Origin: Cristatella mucedo
Taxonomy: Eukaryota; Bryozoa; Phylactolaemata; Cristatellidae
Assembly (NCBI GenBank): GCA_009760855.2
Contig: WPIO01000150.1
Span: 329,501-393,500, forward strand
DNA: 64,000 nt
Reading direction: 5' to 3'
Shown in pieces: positions 22,568-30,889 of this stretch (the stretch's first letter is position 1; each line of letters begins with the position of its first letter). The translations under genes were made by a program, and so were the position numbers. The notes under the pieces are model-generated. The model searched no databases, was not told the DNA's origin, and saw only the letters and a list, made by a program, of their open reading frames with translations.

Positions 22568-23324
22568 AAGGCTCTCACAGCTCCTATTTTTAACTTAGAT
22601 GTTTGCATGGCAAATTAAGACTATAGCTAAGGAATTTCGAAAATATCGCATAAGAGCTACCTACTGTTGTGGAGGCTCAGTAATAAGTACGTGGCCTTGG
22701 TCACCTCGAGCTCACTTGAATTCAATAAACACAAAAATCACTTTAATAGCTATCGCGTGCTGTAGGGCATATTTTCTTCACAATCCAACTTAGCTCAGAA
22801 AATTACCTTCATCGGATGGCACTGAATCGACAGGTTCATCACAGCGCAAGCAGCCGATGCTGCTCGAAGTTTTTTCGCTGCACGGGTTTCTGTTTGATAT
22901 ATTGTAGTAGGCTGACAGCCTGTAGCCTGGGTTGCAAGTGGCCGGCCACTGCTTTGAAGGCTGTCCATTTGTGCAGTGGTAGTATAGGCAGAGATCAATG
23001 TCGTCCGCGATGTACTCATCTTGTAACTTGCCTTGGGTGCAATCTAAAAGTAGCTGAGCACATTAAATACAGCAACTTGCAAGCAGATGCACTATCATTT
23101 TGGAAATGCTGTTTGTGAAATTTATCGTTGCTCAGCTAGCCGGGAATTCGGTGTTACTTACTACTGCAGCTGCTTTGGAAGGCAACCACACTGTCTAAGG
23201 TCAAAGGACTGCTAGCAAAAATGAAGCTCGGCTAACCAGTACGTCATTGCTTACCAAGCAGGTTTTTCGCATTGCAGCATACAGCAAGAGCATAAGCCAA
23301 GAACATCGTTCCCACCACTGCCAT
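2883..23324 (-). CDS. Secreted CBM14-like/EGF/IgGFc-binding-domain protein, nine exons (copy 1)
   Basis: I assembled this from nine minus-strand exons: 23255-23324, 22807-23043, 17587-17709, 17259-17378, 17065-17172, 4824-4883, 4371-4680, 4089-4246 and 2883-3973. All introns are GT-AG, the phases agree throughout, and the total is 2,277 nt ending in TAG, or 758 residues. Domain order: signal peptide (about 1-19), CBM14-like Cys-rich module (24-93), EGF-like A (103-143), EGF-like B (144-183), EGF-like C (184-219), Cys linker (220-260) and an IgGFc-binding-like region (about 265-758). There is no C-terminal membrane segment, so the product is probably secreted and glycosylated. IgGFc-binding-domain proteins are linked to mucus and innate recognition in animals; that role here is inference. 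Exons inside the 12-kb intron that I missed would not disturb the phase. Copies 2 and 3 are broken paralogues. Confidence 0.85.
4089..4246 (-). CDS. Copy 1 exon 8: IgGFc-binding-like region, middle
   Basis: This 158-nt exon (phase 2 to 1) encodes RFVVDPCLVIRGTGKSNYGI, then LNVYCLNQEYLQDDGWLPLP and DNVAG. The I-x-V-Y-x-L-N-x-E...D-G-W-L-P-L-P pattern matches the part of IgGFc-binding domains just before the 'F-V-V-I-S-Y' strand at the start of exon 9. The homologue in copy 2 (32463-32621) has a TAG in place of the Leu after Tyr-Cys. Confidence 0.85.
4371..4680 (-). CDS. Copy 1 exon 7: start of the IgGFc-binding-like region
   Basis: This 310-nt exon (phase 1 to 2) follows a strong polyT-AG acceptor. 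It encodes VGPHLCKCNPCLKNDDICIN and, after a Ser/Arg-rich link, YTIMFVEQYGMLSWGLPALQ and then LAVYVSAAYDDDVTRLVTVD. The run 'Y-x-I-x-F...L-x-V-Y-V-S...V-T-x-L-V-T-V-D' matches the opening strand pattern of IgGFc-binding domains. A decayed homologue lies on the plus strand at 48,395-48,700; none is seen in copy 2. Confidence 0.8.
4824..4883 (-). CDS. Copy 1 exon 6: short Cys linker
   Basis: This 60-nt phase 1-1 exon encodes SYLSATTKCIEYFQEGNCST. It has a polypyrimidine-poor CAG acceptor and a GTAGGT donor. Its two Cys lead into the Cys-rich start of exon 7 (CKCNPC), and together they could form one more small disulphide module. It is the least certain exon because it is short and I found no paralogous copy to compare, but the phase fits and both splice sites are canonical. 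Confidence 0.55.
4968..5060 (-). mobile_element. L2-type 3' tail fragment
   Basis: On the minus strand the sequence reads GCGC-TAGAGAGAGATTGAGTTCTCTGAGGGCGC-like, then TTATCAAGTG and ends in ATT repeats. This is the same 3' tail as the LINE at 6.8-7.5 kb. It lies in the long intron of copy 1. Confidence 0.7.
5660..6008 (+). mobile_element. LINE 3' end, truncated copy
   Basis: The stretch matches 7,215-7,545 in order: CATGACTTGACCACGTTAAA, then two GCATGCTGAC motifs, CATGCTGCC, CCCTGTGCATGT, ATCAAGCATGATA, and a tail ending in ATT repeats. It is a second, 5'-truncated copy of the same LINE. Confidence 0.7.
6405..6734 (+). other. Unassigned 109-codon open frame
   Basis: An uninterrupted frame in the long intron of copy 1, between two LINE 3' ends. 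The product is basic near its middle (KRESPSRRKNSYLHHLARWG). I recognise no domain. It may be chance or part of the LINE's 5' sequence. Confidence 0.15.
6800..7545 (+). mobile_element. L2/CR1-like LINE, C-terminal RT and 3' tail
   Basis: Joined frames read RLDFCNSLLTGQPAFAIRRL, HITPLLVNLHWLPVKQRIDF and then an open stretch with LHSLAPAYLSDLL and GDRAFSSYAPKAWNSLP, all typical of the RT C terminus of L2/CR1 LINEs. Stops interrupt the earlier part. The 3' end is GCGCCTAGAAGAAGAGATTG followed by GGGCGCTTTATCAAGGGC and an ATT repeat. It is absent from the matching place in copy 2, so it inserted after the duplication or was lost there. Confidence 0.85.
7546..8500. other. Unassigned intronic DNA, homologous to 32.7-33.3 kb
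   Basis: No coding sequence seen. CATGGGTAACAAGCATGAG (7,778 on) and its surroundings match CATGGGTAACCCAAGATGAG near 32,688, and the match continues to about 8,500 / 33,400. It is shared backbone of the copy 1 and copy 2 introns. Confidence 0.45.
8540..8930 (-). mobile_element. Old LINE RT remnant, shared with copy 2
   Basis: On the minus strand this is the counterpart of 33,382-33,645, where RQGFDTINHRIIFMLIL and AQVWFRFYLSIRVQ show a reverse-transcriptase core. Here the frames are more broken. Its presence in both blocks dates it before the duplication. Confidence 0.5.
8981..9430 (+). mobile_element. LINE C-terminal remnant, shared with copy 2
   Basis: The last part reads AWNLLLSGVTTSSNFTKF and LRTHLSKAAAT, the usual end of an L2/CR1 RT (AWNSLP...FK..LK+HLF). 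The 5' 300 bp is a 95-codon open frame with no domain I know. The whole stretch matches 33,830-34,280. Confidence 0.5.
9450..11320. other. Intronic backbone, partly homologous to 34.3-35.1 kb
   Basis: No gene seen. Pieces such as GTTGAATCATTGACAG and GCTAGCCCTAGCTTACCGTA match the copy 2 intron at 34,915-35,035. A short open frame at 10,238-10,450 has no recognisable domain and is not conserved. Confidence 0.4.
11364..11791 (+). mobile_element. Possible solo LTR
   Basis: A GC-richer island of 428 bp starts TGTAG and ends CTACA, as LTRs do. It has a TATA-like ACTATAAAG at about 11,662 and no coding frame. It is absent from the copy 2 intron. It directly follows a (TA)n run and contains a run of 14 C (11,379-11,392). 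I found no target-site duplication, so this is tentative. Confidence 0.3.
11830..12300 (-). mobile_element. LINE family A, 3' fragment
   Basis: Contains CACTATGTGGGTGTT, the (minus-strand) Leu/Ser-rich C-terminal region and 3' end found also at 13,030, 35,530, 47,370 and 60,040. It is 5'-truncated and lies about 1.2 kb from the longer copy. Confidence 0.65.
14545..15218. repeat. Tandem duplication of about 337 bp inside the LINE
   Basis: ACCTCTGTATCTAATC occurs at 14,564 and 14,901, ATTGCCGATTTGAAGGACTT follows each, and GTTGGTCTGCCAGT and GACGAGCTCTTTTT recur in the same order. The two units have diverged, so the duplication is old. Confidence 0.85.
15713..15764. repeat. 26-bp perfect tandem duplication
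   Basis: The unit ACATTGCCCTGTACGTACAA plus GGGTGA occurs twice head to tail without change. It lies in the endonuclease region of the LINE and breaks its frame. Its identity makes it a recent event. Confidence 0.9.
16346..17064. other. Intronic backbone shared with copy 2
   Basis: No coding sequence. The stretch with CAGCTGGCACAGTCT (about 16,834) matches 35,280-35,500 in copy 2. The LINE 3' fragment in copy 2 (35,515-35,855) is inserted in the middle of the sequence equivalent to 16,980-17,010. Confidence 0.5.
17065..17172 (-). CDS. Copy 1 exon 5: EGF-like module C
   Basis: This phase 1-1 exon of 108 nt encodes LCDWNSCRLYGTCLLKDS and then IVCQCRSCGNGSYCE. The pattern C-x(4)-C-x(4)-GTC and the closing C-x-C...GNGSYC fit an EGF module. 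Copy 1 has a seventh Cys (CRSC) that copy 3 lacks (CNTF), so it may be partly unpaired or disulphide-linked elsewhere. The donor GTAAGA is intact here but lost in copy 2. Confidence 0.85.
17259..17378 (-). CDS. Copy 1 exon 4: EGF-like module B
   Basis: This phase 1-1 exon of 120 nt encodes GSKCKIPGYCHNGGSCYELY and then NEVLCRCIQGWTGRRCENQ. It is a textbook EGF module: six Cys, the HNGGSC turn before the third Cys, and the C-x-C-x-x-G-W-T-G-x-x-C ending. No calcium-binding D-x-D/N-E start is present. It is separated by 208 bp from module A and 86 bp from module C, close to the intron lengths in the other copies. Confidence 0.9.
17587..17709 (-). CDS. Copy 1 exon 3: EGF-like module A (atypical)
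   Basis: This phase 1-1 exon encodes ATDYCTLWSPCQSQC, then SCNNRGAGFWCDCPAPP. It has six Cys, but the spacing departs from canonical EGF: the fourth follows CQSQCSC closely and there is no final G-x-x-C. It lies between the CBM14-like exon and a canonical EGF exon. The acceptor is TTTCAG and the donor GTAAGA. The equivalent exons at 36430-36552 and 59019-59141 have the same 123-nt length but carry stops. Confidence 0.75.
18347..18446. repeat. Perfect 66-bp palindrome (18,381-18,446) with a partial extra repeat
   Basis: Each 33-nt arm contains CCGGCCGGTACC and TTGTCTTCTGGC, and the arms meet at TTAATTATAATTAA. The left flank (18,361-18,380) repeats TACTGGCTTAATTATAATTA. The matching place in copy 2 (about 37,130) goes straight from CCTAGTAG to ATGACAC and lacks it. 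Confidence 0.95.
18460..19100. other. Conserved non-coding backbone in intron 2
   Basis: This stretch matches 37,140-37,800 in copy 2, for example CCTTTCATTAAGCT and CAAATATCAGC. I found no exon in it. Confidence 0.4.
19138..19225 (-). mobile_element. L2-type 3' tail fragment
   Basis: On the minus strand it reads GCGCCTAGAGAGAGATTGAG, TTCTCTGAGGGCGC, TTAATCAAGTGC and an ATT-rich end. Same tail as at 4,968 and 7,470. Confidence 0.75.
20659..20827 (-). mobile_element. tRNA-derived SINE, family S1
   Basis: On the minus strand it starts AGCCGTGATGGCACACTAGG (box A) and carries a GGGCTCGATTCC-like box B about 45 nt on, then a 3' body ending AATCAGCTAGGATT. It is inserted in unit 1 of the tandem duplication but not in unit 2 or the copy 2 unit. 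A second member is at 63,191-63,359. Confidence 0.8.
21984..22036. repeat. Short TTTCTAGACA tandem cluster
   Basis: TTCTAGACA occurs four times at short spacing just before the ACAAGCACGGCTGAC block. Only one copy is present at the equivalent site of unit 1. Confidence 0.7.
22408..22565. repeat. (CT)n microsatellite, interrupted
   Basis: CT repeats interrupted near 22,457 and 22,485-22,497. It lies 240 bp from the end of exon 2 of copy 1, inside intron 2. Confidence 0.95.
22807..23043 (-). CDS. Copy 1 exon 2: CBM14-like Cys-rich module
   Basis: This is a phase 1-1 exon of 237 nt. It starts DCTQGKLQDEYIADD, then LCLYYHCTNG, ATCNPGYRLS, NPCSE and GCLRCD. The spacing C-x(16)-C-x(3)-C, the YYxC-xxG signature and the later C-xxGYRL resemble peritrophin-A/CBM14 chitin-binding modules, which are held by disulphides and bind chitin outside the cell. 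Eight Cys are present, two more than the CBM14 minimum, so a VWC-type or lineage-specific fold is possible. All Cys are kept in copy 3. The exon is missing from copy 2. Confidence 0.75.
23255..23324 (-). CDS. Copy 1 exon 1: signal peptide
   Basis: The exon starts MAVVGTMFLAYALAVCC and ends in phase 1 at a GTAAGC donor. The hydrophobic core followed by small residues and Cys fits a signal peptide, with cleavage probably near residue 17-19. An in-frame upstream ATG at 23340-23342 would add six residues (MIFRSR). I chose the inner ATG because copy 3 has the same MAV start with a stop codon directly upstream, so the outer Met is not conserved. Intron 1 is 211 bp, and 209 bp in copy 3. Confidence 0.8.
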
Positions 23325-23639
23325 TCTGCTCCGGAAAATCATAGCAGTAAACTTAGAAAGCTTGATGCTGGCACGGCTCTCAGATAATGTGGGTCCCTAG
23401 CAGTACAGACGAAATACATCGTGAATCCCCACTATAAGAGCCTCAGGACGGAATAAATCATTCGAGTGCTGCTGGAACTAAAACCACTCAGGCTCCATTC
23501 CTGCAGAGTTTACCGAAGCAACTACAAGGGATGTCGGCTTACAGATTTAGCAGCTAGCATGTGACTTTTGTGGTCAATTTTTTGCATATCAATTGATTAA
23601 GTACCACTCGTTCATCAAGATTACAAGGTTTACATGCAA

Positions 23640-24790
23640 TACATGGCTGTCTTTTTTAGAGGTCTCTGGGCAGGGTAGTATCATGGGTGATTTTAATCTA
23701 CATTCCCCTCCGGCTACCAAATTAATATGCTGGCCCTGATGACCAGTGACTCTTCAGGGACAAAAAATGCACGATCAGTGCTTACTTCAATTTATGTGAA
23801 ATATTGACCCAGCCAAGTGTGCTCATGGCAGGATGTCCATTAGGAAATTCCAGAGTACTTATCTGTAAAAGCCTACTAATCAACCAAGGAACCACTGAAA
23901 TGCATAGTGCCCTTGGGCTCTTTACCTTACAGAATTGTTTTTCAAAGCCATACTCTCACTCTAGCTGAGGCCATAGCTGATTACAATCCAGGCTTTCAAT
24001 TCAATTATACATCCACGAGACACACCTGAGACTGTGCTTTGATCGCTTCACAACCTTTAGCTAGTCAAACTTTCTCAACTTCTTGCTGCAAGTATTTATT
24101 ACCTAAACGCTTAGAAGGAACAACCTAAACTACTCTGAATTATGTTGAAACCACTTACTTGTAATTAATGTACATTAGATGACTCAGTGACTGGAATCCC
24201 CTTCCACAAAGGAAGTAGCTCCGAAATTACTAAAATTACCTCTAGTTACCTCTACACAAAATATGAGAGTTCTGTTCAAAAGAAAAACCTTAATGGGATG
24301 AGCACAGCTGGTCCGAAGTCTGTAAAGCCCACCTTCTGCAGCACAAAATCATACAGATCTGAGCCTGCTGAAGCAGCGATAACACATTCAAGTTGGTCCA
24401 AGCATGTGTGACATCAAGTCTCAACTTGCATGACTTAATACTGGTAGTTATTTCTGCCTATGCAATTGAGCACTAGAAGTTGCTGCTAACCTGCTAAGCC
24501 AGGTGTATCGGTCGTGAGCCTAGTATTTGTTGCATTACATCTCTGTTGGCTGAACTCTCCAGCTTCAAAATTTTTAATCCTGTTTGAAGTTGTTTGATGC
24601 ACTTCTGTGTCCCTTCAACCTCTTCCTCAGGCTAGCCTAATACAACTACTCCTCAATCATGAAAGGCACGATGCCACCGGCACTACTGACTCAAGCACCT
24701 ATTAACCTCATTGGGTACCGGATAGATAATCACCAATTATTGGCCAACCTTTCTTCAGACTTCCCCTACGTGTACATCTCTGTGATTTTG
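23640..24790 (+). mobile_element. Degenerate LINE remnant upstream of copy 1
   Basis: The sequence matches 41,320-42,340 upstream of copy 2, where a reverse-transcriptase motif is still readable (VPLGSVLGPIIFPIYTVPL). Here only scattered pieces survive. Both sit just upstream of exon 1, so the insertion predates the block duplication. Confidence 0.55.
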
Positions 24791-25056
24791 GTGATTATAT
24801 TTGCCACTCATACATGGTAAATCGCAGCTCTACTTCTAGCCAGCCGACAAATTTTCGTTATTAAGCAAGTAGACCTGCTACTTCCAGCCACAAACGAAAT
24901 TGGAAATACTACCGAATAACTTACTGGCCCGTGGTAACGGCTATTTTCGGGCTACTCCCTAAATAAGCTGTGCTAGATTAGGCCAACTTAAATAAAATGG
25001 AGCGACATTCAGAGTAGTGCCGCTCCGGAATCGCCAGCACTGGCTACCAGACGAGG

Positions 25057-25455
25057 ATGCTCATTGAGAGACGATTCTCTGAGCACGAGTTGGCGTTGTC
25101 TGATTTGATTGTGGAGACTTACCGAGCTCCTCTGCTCATCCTCTCCACGACGTTGGCTACGTTGACCCAAGTTGTGGTCATCGAAATAAATCAGCAATCG
25201 ACGGGGTTTGAGGCCAAAATCTGCATGCTGATGGATGCTCCCAAAAGTGACAAGAATGCTAACCATCTTGAACTCCTCGGAGAAGAGAGATTTCCAAGAG
25301 CTTCTTTGCAAACAAAACGTCGATGGAACATACCGTGGACATGCAAAAATATAAACTACTTCGTGTGCGACCGAAGGAAAATTAAACGAAGAACCTTTCT
25401 AGTCTTAAGCCCTGTGTTGAAAACTAAAGCCTCAAACTTGAAATTTGAAGCCTAA
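25057..25455 (+). other. Unassigned 132-codon open frame
   Basis: An open frame between the LINE remnant and the polypyrimidine tract. The opposite strand is also open for 100 codons over the same region. I recognise no domain and see no splice context. It could be the remains of a transposon ORF. Confidence 0.15.
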
Positions 25456-25604
25456 GTGAGCGTTTCTCGAACCGTATGGCATAGATAAATCATATTTGTA
25501 TAGGTTAAGTTTCATTAGGATGCTATACACTTGACTTACTATAATTACGACTATTACTGTCTCTGTATCTATTTGCCAGTTTGGGTTAAGCTCTAGCACT
25601 AATT

Positions 25605-26130
<526 letters not shown>

Positions 26131-26377
26131 CCACTCTCTCTATATACTTCCACTCATTCGCAAGATTTTAAGATCGTCAGCTTTCATTCTGACTTTCCCT
26201 CTGACGACGCTTTCTCCGATGTGCTGCACTCTTCAGAAGTTCCCTTGTTCATGTTTATTTCTTGCACTTCTCCATTTGAGTTCTACCATAGGCTCTCACG
26301 GGCTCAGTTTTCATTTGTGTCAGCCATGCCTGGCGTCTGATTGCAATTCTTTCAGCCGCTTATTCGTGTGAGTTGCT

Positions 26378-26876
26378 GTGATCAAGGATAAGGTTCTGTA
26401 TCAAAAGGCTTGGCTCTAAGTTCTCTGACAATCACATTGATGACAATATGGTGTTGAACGTTTCATAATTACAACCTGACATTGCATTACTCTTTTTCTA
26501 TAAGAACAGTGACTCTGAAAACTTTGGAAGTTGCTACACGAATACCGATATCACGGCTATATTTTCAAATGTGTTCGATCCTTATCGAAGAAATGGGATC
26601 ATCTACAAATGGTGGCTTGCACAAACGTGATCAAGGATAAGGTTCTGTAAGAAAAGGCTTGGCTCTAAGTTCTCTGACAATCACATTTATGACAACATGG
26701 TGTCGAACGTTTCATAATTACAACCCGACATTGTATTACTCTTTCTCTATAAGAACAGTGACTTTGAAAACTTTGGAAGTTGCTACACGAATACCGATAT
26801 CAGGGCTATATATTCCAATGTGTTTAATTCTTATCCAAGATTTGGGATCATCTAAAAACGATGGCTTGCACAAACG
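26378..26876. repeat. 249-bp tandem duplication
   Basis: ATCAAGGATAAGGTTCTGTA starts each unit, at 26,381 and 26,630. GAACGTTTCATAATTACAAC, ATAAGAACAGTGACT and TGCTACACGAATACCGATAT follow in each. The units differ by scattered substitutions. No function is apparent. Confidence 0.95.
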
Positions 26877-29040
26877 TTACCTAACTACCAGGTTTTGTAT
26901 TATCTTGACTATTGCAATTTCATTTGACTAATTGCACTCTCTCACAAAGTATGCCAGGATCAGGCCTCTCTTAGCCTAGGCAAACTGCTTTCCCAGTTTG
27001 TACTTCTTTGTGCCCGTAGGTCATTGCGAAAAAGCAATTGCTGTTCCATTAGCGATGCTAAAAACCGTTGGCGACTGAAGCGTTTGCTCTGCACGTTCTT
27101 GACTCCAGTACTAGTTATCTCAATTCTTAAGCAACGACTTATCTTGCGTTGCTACTGACCTGAGACCCATTTTTAAAGCCAGCCCGAGCTGTTATTTCCA
27201 TACTAACCATTTCCTCGACTATCCCAGCGAAGCAGCTATGCTTAGCAGTTTATCTCTCTTGTATGAGATGAAGTGTGTTACCTTAAATTTACTTCACGTA
27301 TTCACACTGGCTTTGAGTTTATTACAAAAAACTCTTTCATGTAAGACCAGCTTAGCCTTTCTGGCGTTGTTGAGTTGAATATGGCGATACCATACATTAA
27401 AGGCTGGTCTTATTTGATGTTATTTCCAAAAAAAAAGTCGGTTGGCTGTAGTAGCCAGTCGTTTTTATTATACCTAGTGACAATGTATGAGTTTTTTTGT
27501 TGGCAGACAAAAGAAGGAAACTTCGTCACGGTATCTTGCTGGCTCATTCGAATGAGAATGGCTTAAATTCCCTTTAGACCTGAAATAACTGTAAGCATCC
27601 GACGGCTGACGATTTCTCCCAATTTGTCTGACTTTCTGCTCTCGTTTGAAGATTGCTGATCTCTTTTTATAGGGGTGGAAATATTAATCTGACAGCAGCT
27701 TCGTTGGTGGCCAAAGAAAAGGAGTATGTGAATAAATGACGGGTGGTGCACACTCGCAAATTCTACTTTGTCAAGATCGGCAATGCTGAAGTATCGCCAA
27801 TTTGATAGATTTGGCCCTACTAGCCAAGTTATTATGTAAAAAAACTTTGTTCCTCTCTTTTCTCTCATGTACCATCTCATTAAAATACCGCAATTTTTTA
27901 ATTTAATAAATATATTACATTGGTGTCTTTATGTCTTAAAACAAATTTCATCCAGTGAGTATTTCTGTCCTTGAAAGTGAAAGGAGATTGCAGTATGTCT
28001 GCACTTTTTTCTTGAATCATCATTCATTTTCAGAACAAAATTAGTCTTGCTTGTTAAACGTTCTTGCCACTGCCAACAAAATTTGCCTAAGGGTTAACTT
28101 AATTTTTTTTTGAAGCCTCTACTGGAATACCTCTTTGGATGCTACTCCAGACTTGCACACCTAAGTAATTGTCACCAATTAAAGGACCAGCTCAATAATT
28201 GCCAGATGTGTTGACCTGTTAGCACTGCCTCTAGCAGCTTTCATAGAACCTACTGTCCAGATCAATGACTCAATGTTTTTGTGGAGTCATTATTTGCAGA
28301 TGTACGTCAGAATACATATCCATAGATGTTAGCAAAACAATGTAATTTACTGGTTACAGCACTATTTAGACAGAATAACCCCCAAATTAAACTGTGCCAA
28401 TTATGTGCTGTCAAAATAATCTCACAAGTCAAGTATACTGTACAGAATAGGAATACTACGAAAGCAGATGCGACTTAATAAGTTGATATTCCTGAAACTC
28501 CTAATGATTATATTAGCATATAAGTTACTAGACCAATCCAAGTAAACTTTCTTCCATTATGGACAATCAAGTACGAAAAGATTTGGGCTCGTAACTTTTC
28601 ACTTTGCTGCTGGATACTTTTATTTCTTGTAATCAAAAAGGCGACATTAAATTTGTTTGAAATGAGACGCTTCGATCAGTACCATAACCTAAATAAATAT
28701 AATGATAGAATAACGTACGTAAAAAAGGATTGCTGTGACGAAAATGACAGAAAATGGCATCGCAATAGATGGTATTCCGGCTGTCCTAAGAATTCATTTT
28801 AGAACATTAGGAAGGACACTATTTCTCAATCGGTGGGATGTTGCCGCTAGTCAATAACTGCAAGCAAGACTTCTTCAGAAGATAGGCAAGAACCTCCCTC
28901 TACTTTGTTTTTCGTTGTCAAGAGCTCAGTTATCAGATCTACGACCAGTAAACTTAAAATCTGATAAGCCCCTGTTGTGGTAGAAGCTTACTTGCTGTGC
29001 CTCAGCATTTTCCCAAAGTGTCAACTTGCAGCCGTTACAA
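26877..29040. other. Unassigned DNA between the two blocks
   Basis: I see no gene or clear repeat. Open frames at 27,375-27,566 and 27,563-27,880 have no domain signature. This stretch separates the copy 1 and copy 2 blocks. Confidence 0.4.
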
Positions 29041-30290
29041 GGTTCAATTTAAATCTGAACGGGCTGCATCTGCCTGGCGGGTGAAATGATGACCAGAACA
29101 AAGCTGCTTCAACGGTGTCACAAAGTCAATGGACTGCCTGTTGCATTACACCGATTAAATGTTGGCTCGATGAAAACTAAAGGGTTACCTATGCGTGATC
29201 AGGCTGTCAAAGAAAGTGTAGATGCATTTTCGCTGACCAAGAAGCGGATGGCTCCTTGTTCAGGTTGCTGAATATCTAAGACCACCAAACCGATTTCCAA
29301 ATGTTTAAAATACTGCAATCTGACCAGGTTATAATTGAGGTAGCTAATGTCGTCCGTGAATGGTATGGCTAAAAGATATGCTGTTTTTACTTCTTCCTTT
29401 ATTGTGGACTATCAAAAAAAGCTGCTGCTGAAAATTCTGTAGCATCTCTTGAAAATAATAATGTTTCATAAACATTTCAGTTGTGATTCAGTCGGCAGCA
29501 CTCCACTAACATACCTCTTCTCTGATTAACTAATGACATCCTATGCTGCCACTACGACGGGAAAGTCTCCGTCCTAACTCTGCTAGAGCTATCAAATGCC
29601 TTCGCTAGTATTGATAAAGACGTCCTACTTGATTTATTGAGAACAACAATTGTTCAGGCAGATCAGGCACTGGTGTAGTTCAAGTAGCACTTTCCACGGT
29701 GTTCAATTCTTGCGTTGCTGGGAATTGGGCCTCATTGACCAAAGCAGTCTCCTGTAGAGTCTACAAGGTTCCGTTAACGGTAATTTGCGGTTCACCATTT
29801 ATTTTTTTTAGATTGGACGACGAGAAGACGGAACTACAACTCACAGGACCTTCTAAGCGTGTGGTTGGACTAGCTGGCACTGTCCTTCTCATTGGTGATT
29901 ATGTCGTAGGACTATGAACTTGTGCTCGAAAATTAGGCGTCGTCTTCAACAGCTGTTAAAATCTTGAAGGCTGCTTGCATAGATGGCCATTATGTCACAC
30001 GCTTATCTGCGATTCAGAACTGCTCTCTGAGGTCAACATTTACTTCGATTTCCGGCACTGTTTCGATAAGACTATAGTAAATTGCTTCTGACTTGGCTGC
30101 CAAAAATAGCAGCTAGATCTTTTCAGCTCATGAGCATGTGGCTAAAATGCTAGATTACAAATTCCAAAGTTTTTACCGTGTGTATCTGTTGATGGACGAG
30201 TTTGGATATAGATGCGCAGCTGAATAAAGTAGTTCGGTTTACATCACTAGCTGGCTTAGTAAAATTCAGTTTCTGGAGTTCTTCTGACTT
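29040..30290 (+). mobile_element. Degenerate LINE remnant beside copy 2
   Basis: An endonuclease piece (SMKTKGLPMRDQAVKESVDA, like LINE family A's VDEKLDAFLVTETWM start) is followed by RT pieces near 29,720-29,915 (SCRVYKVPLTVICGS and DDEKTELQLTGPSKRVVGL). It is the counterpart of 1,270-2,430. Confidence 0.65.
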
Positions 30291-30889
30291 AGCGTAATAT
30301 ACTATCTTCTCGCTTTTCTATTTCTTCGTAACGTGAGATTAAGTCTATTGGCCAGCCAGTGCCACCAAATGCCCACTTAGGCTTCGAGTTAGCGATGCTA
30401 AACTCTTTCTCATAATACCCAAATAGTTGCTCTTGCCTTGAGAAGAGACACGTAGAGATACGTAATGATATTGATAATGACGCTGCTAGGTTCATACATC
30501 CAGACATAGGAACCTAATTTCTTGTGGGCATATTGCAGATTATGTGAAAGAAACAAAACTAGATTGTTGGTGGAATAATAACTTTTTACTTCTGGTCTGC
30601 ACGGTGTGAAATTATCTTGAAAGCACGAGTTTTCCACATTACACAAACATCTGACTGATCTCTAGCCAAACTGTGGCTATATACTGTTCATAGATCAGTG
30701 CACTCTGAGTTTCAATTCTTGACGTTCAAAATATATTCGAAAAGTAGGCCTTAACCTAATGAATATACTAAGAATATACTTCAGTACATTTTAAGACAAT
30801 AATGCATCATTCAGAAGCATTAGGATCCCTTAAATGAGCAGTCTTAGTCTGAGAGCAACGCTTGCTCAATGGAGGACTCTTAAACTATT

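Noticed and set aside
22816-23118. 100-codon plus-strand open frame over copy 1 exon 2
   Set aside because: Antisense shadow of the exon; it is not bounded by splice sites and the paralogue does not keep its sequence.
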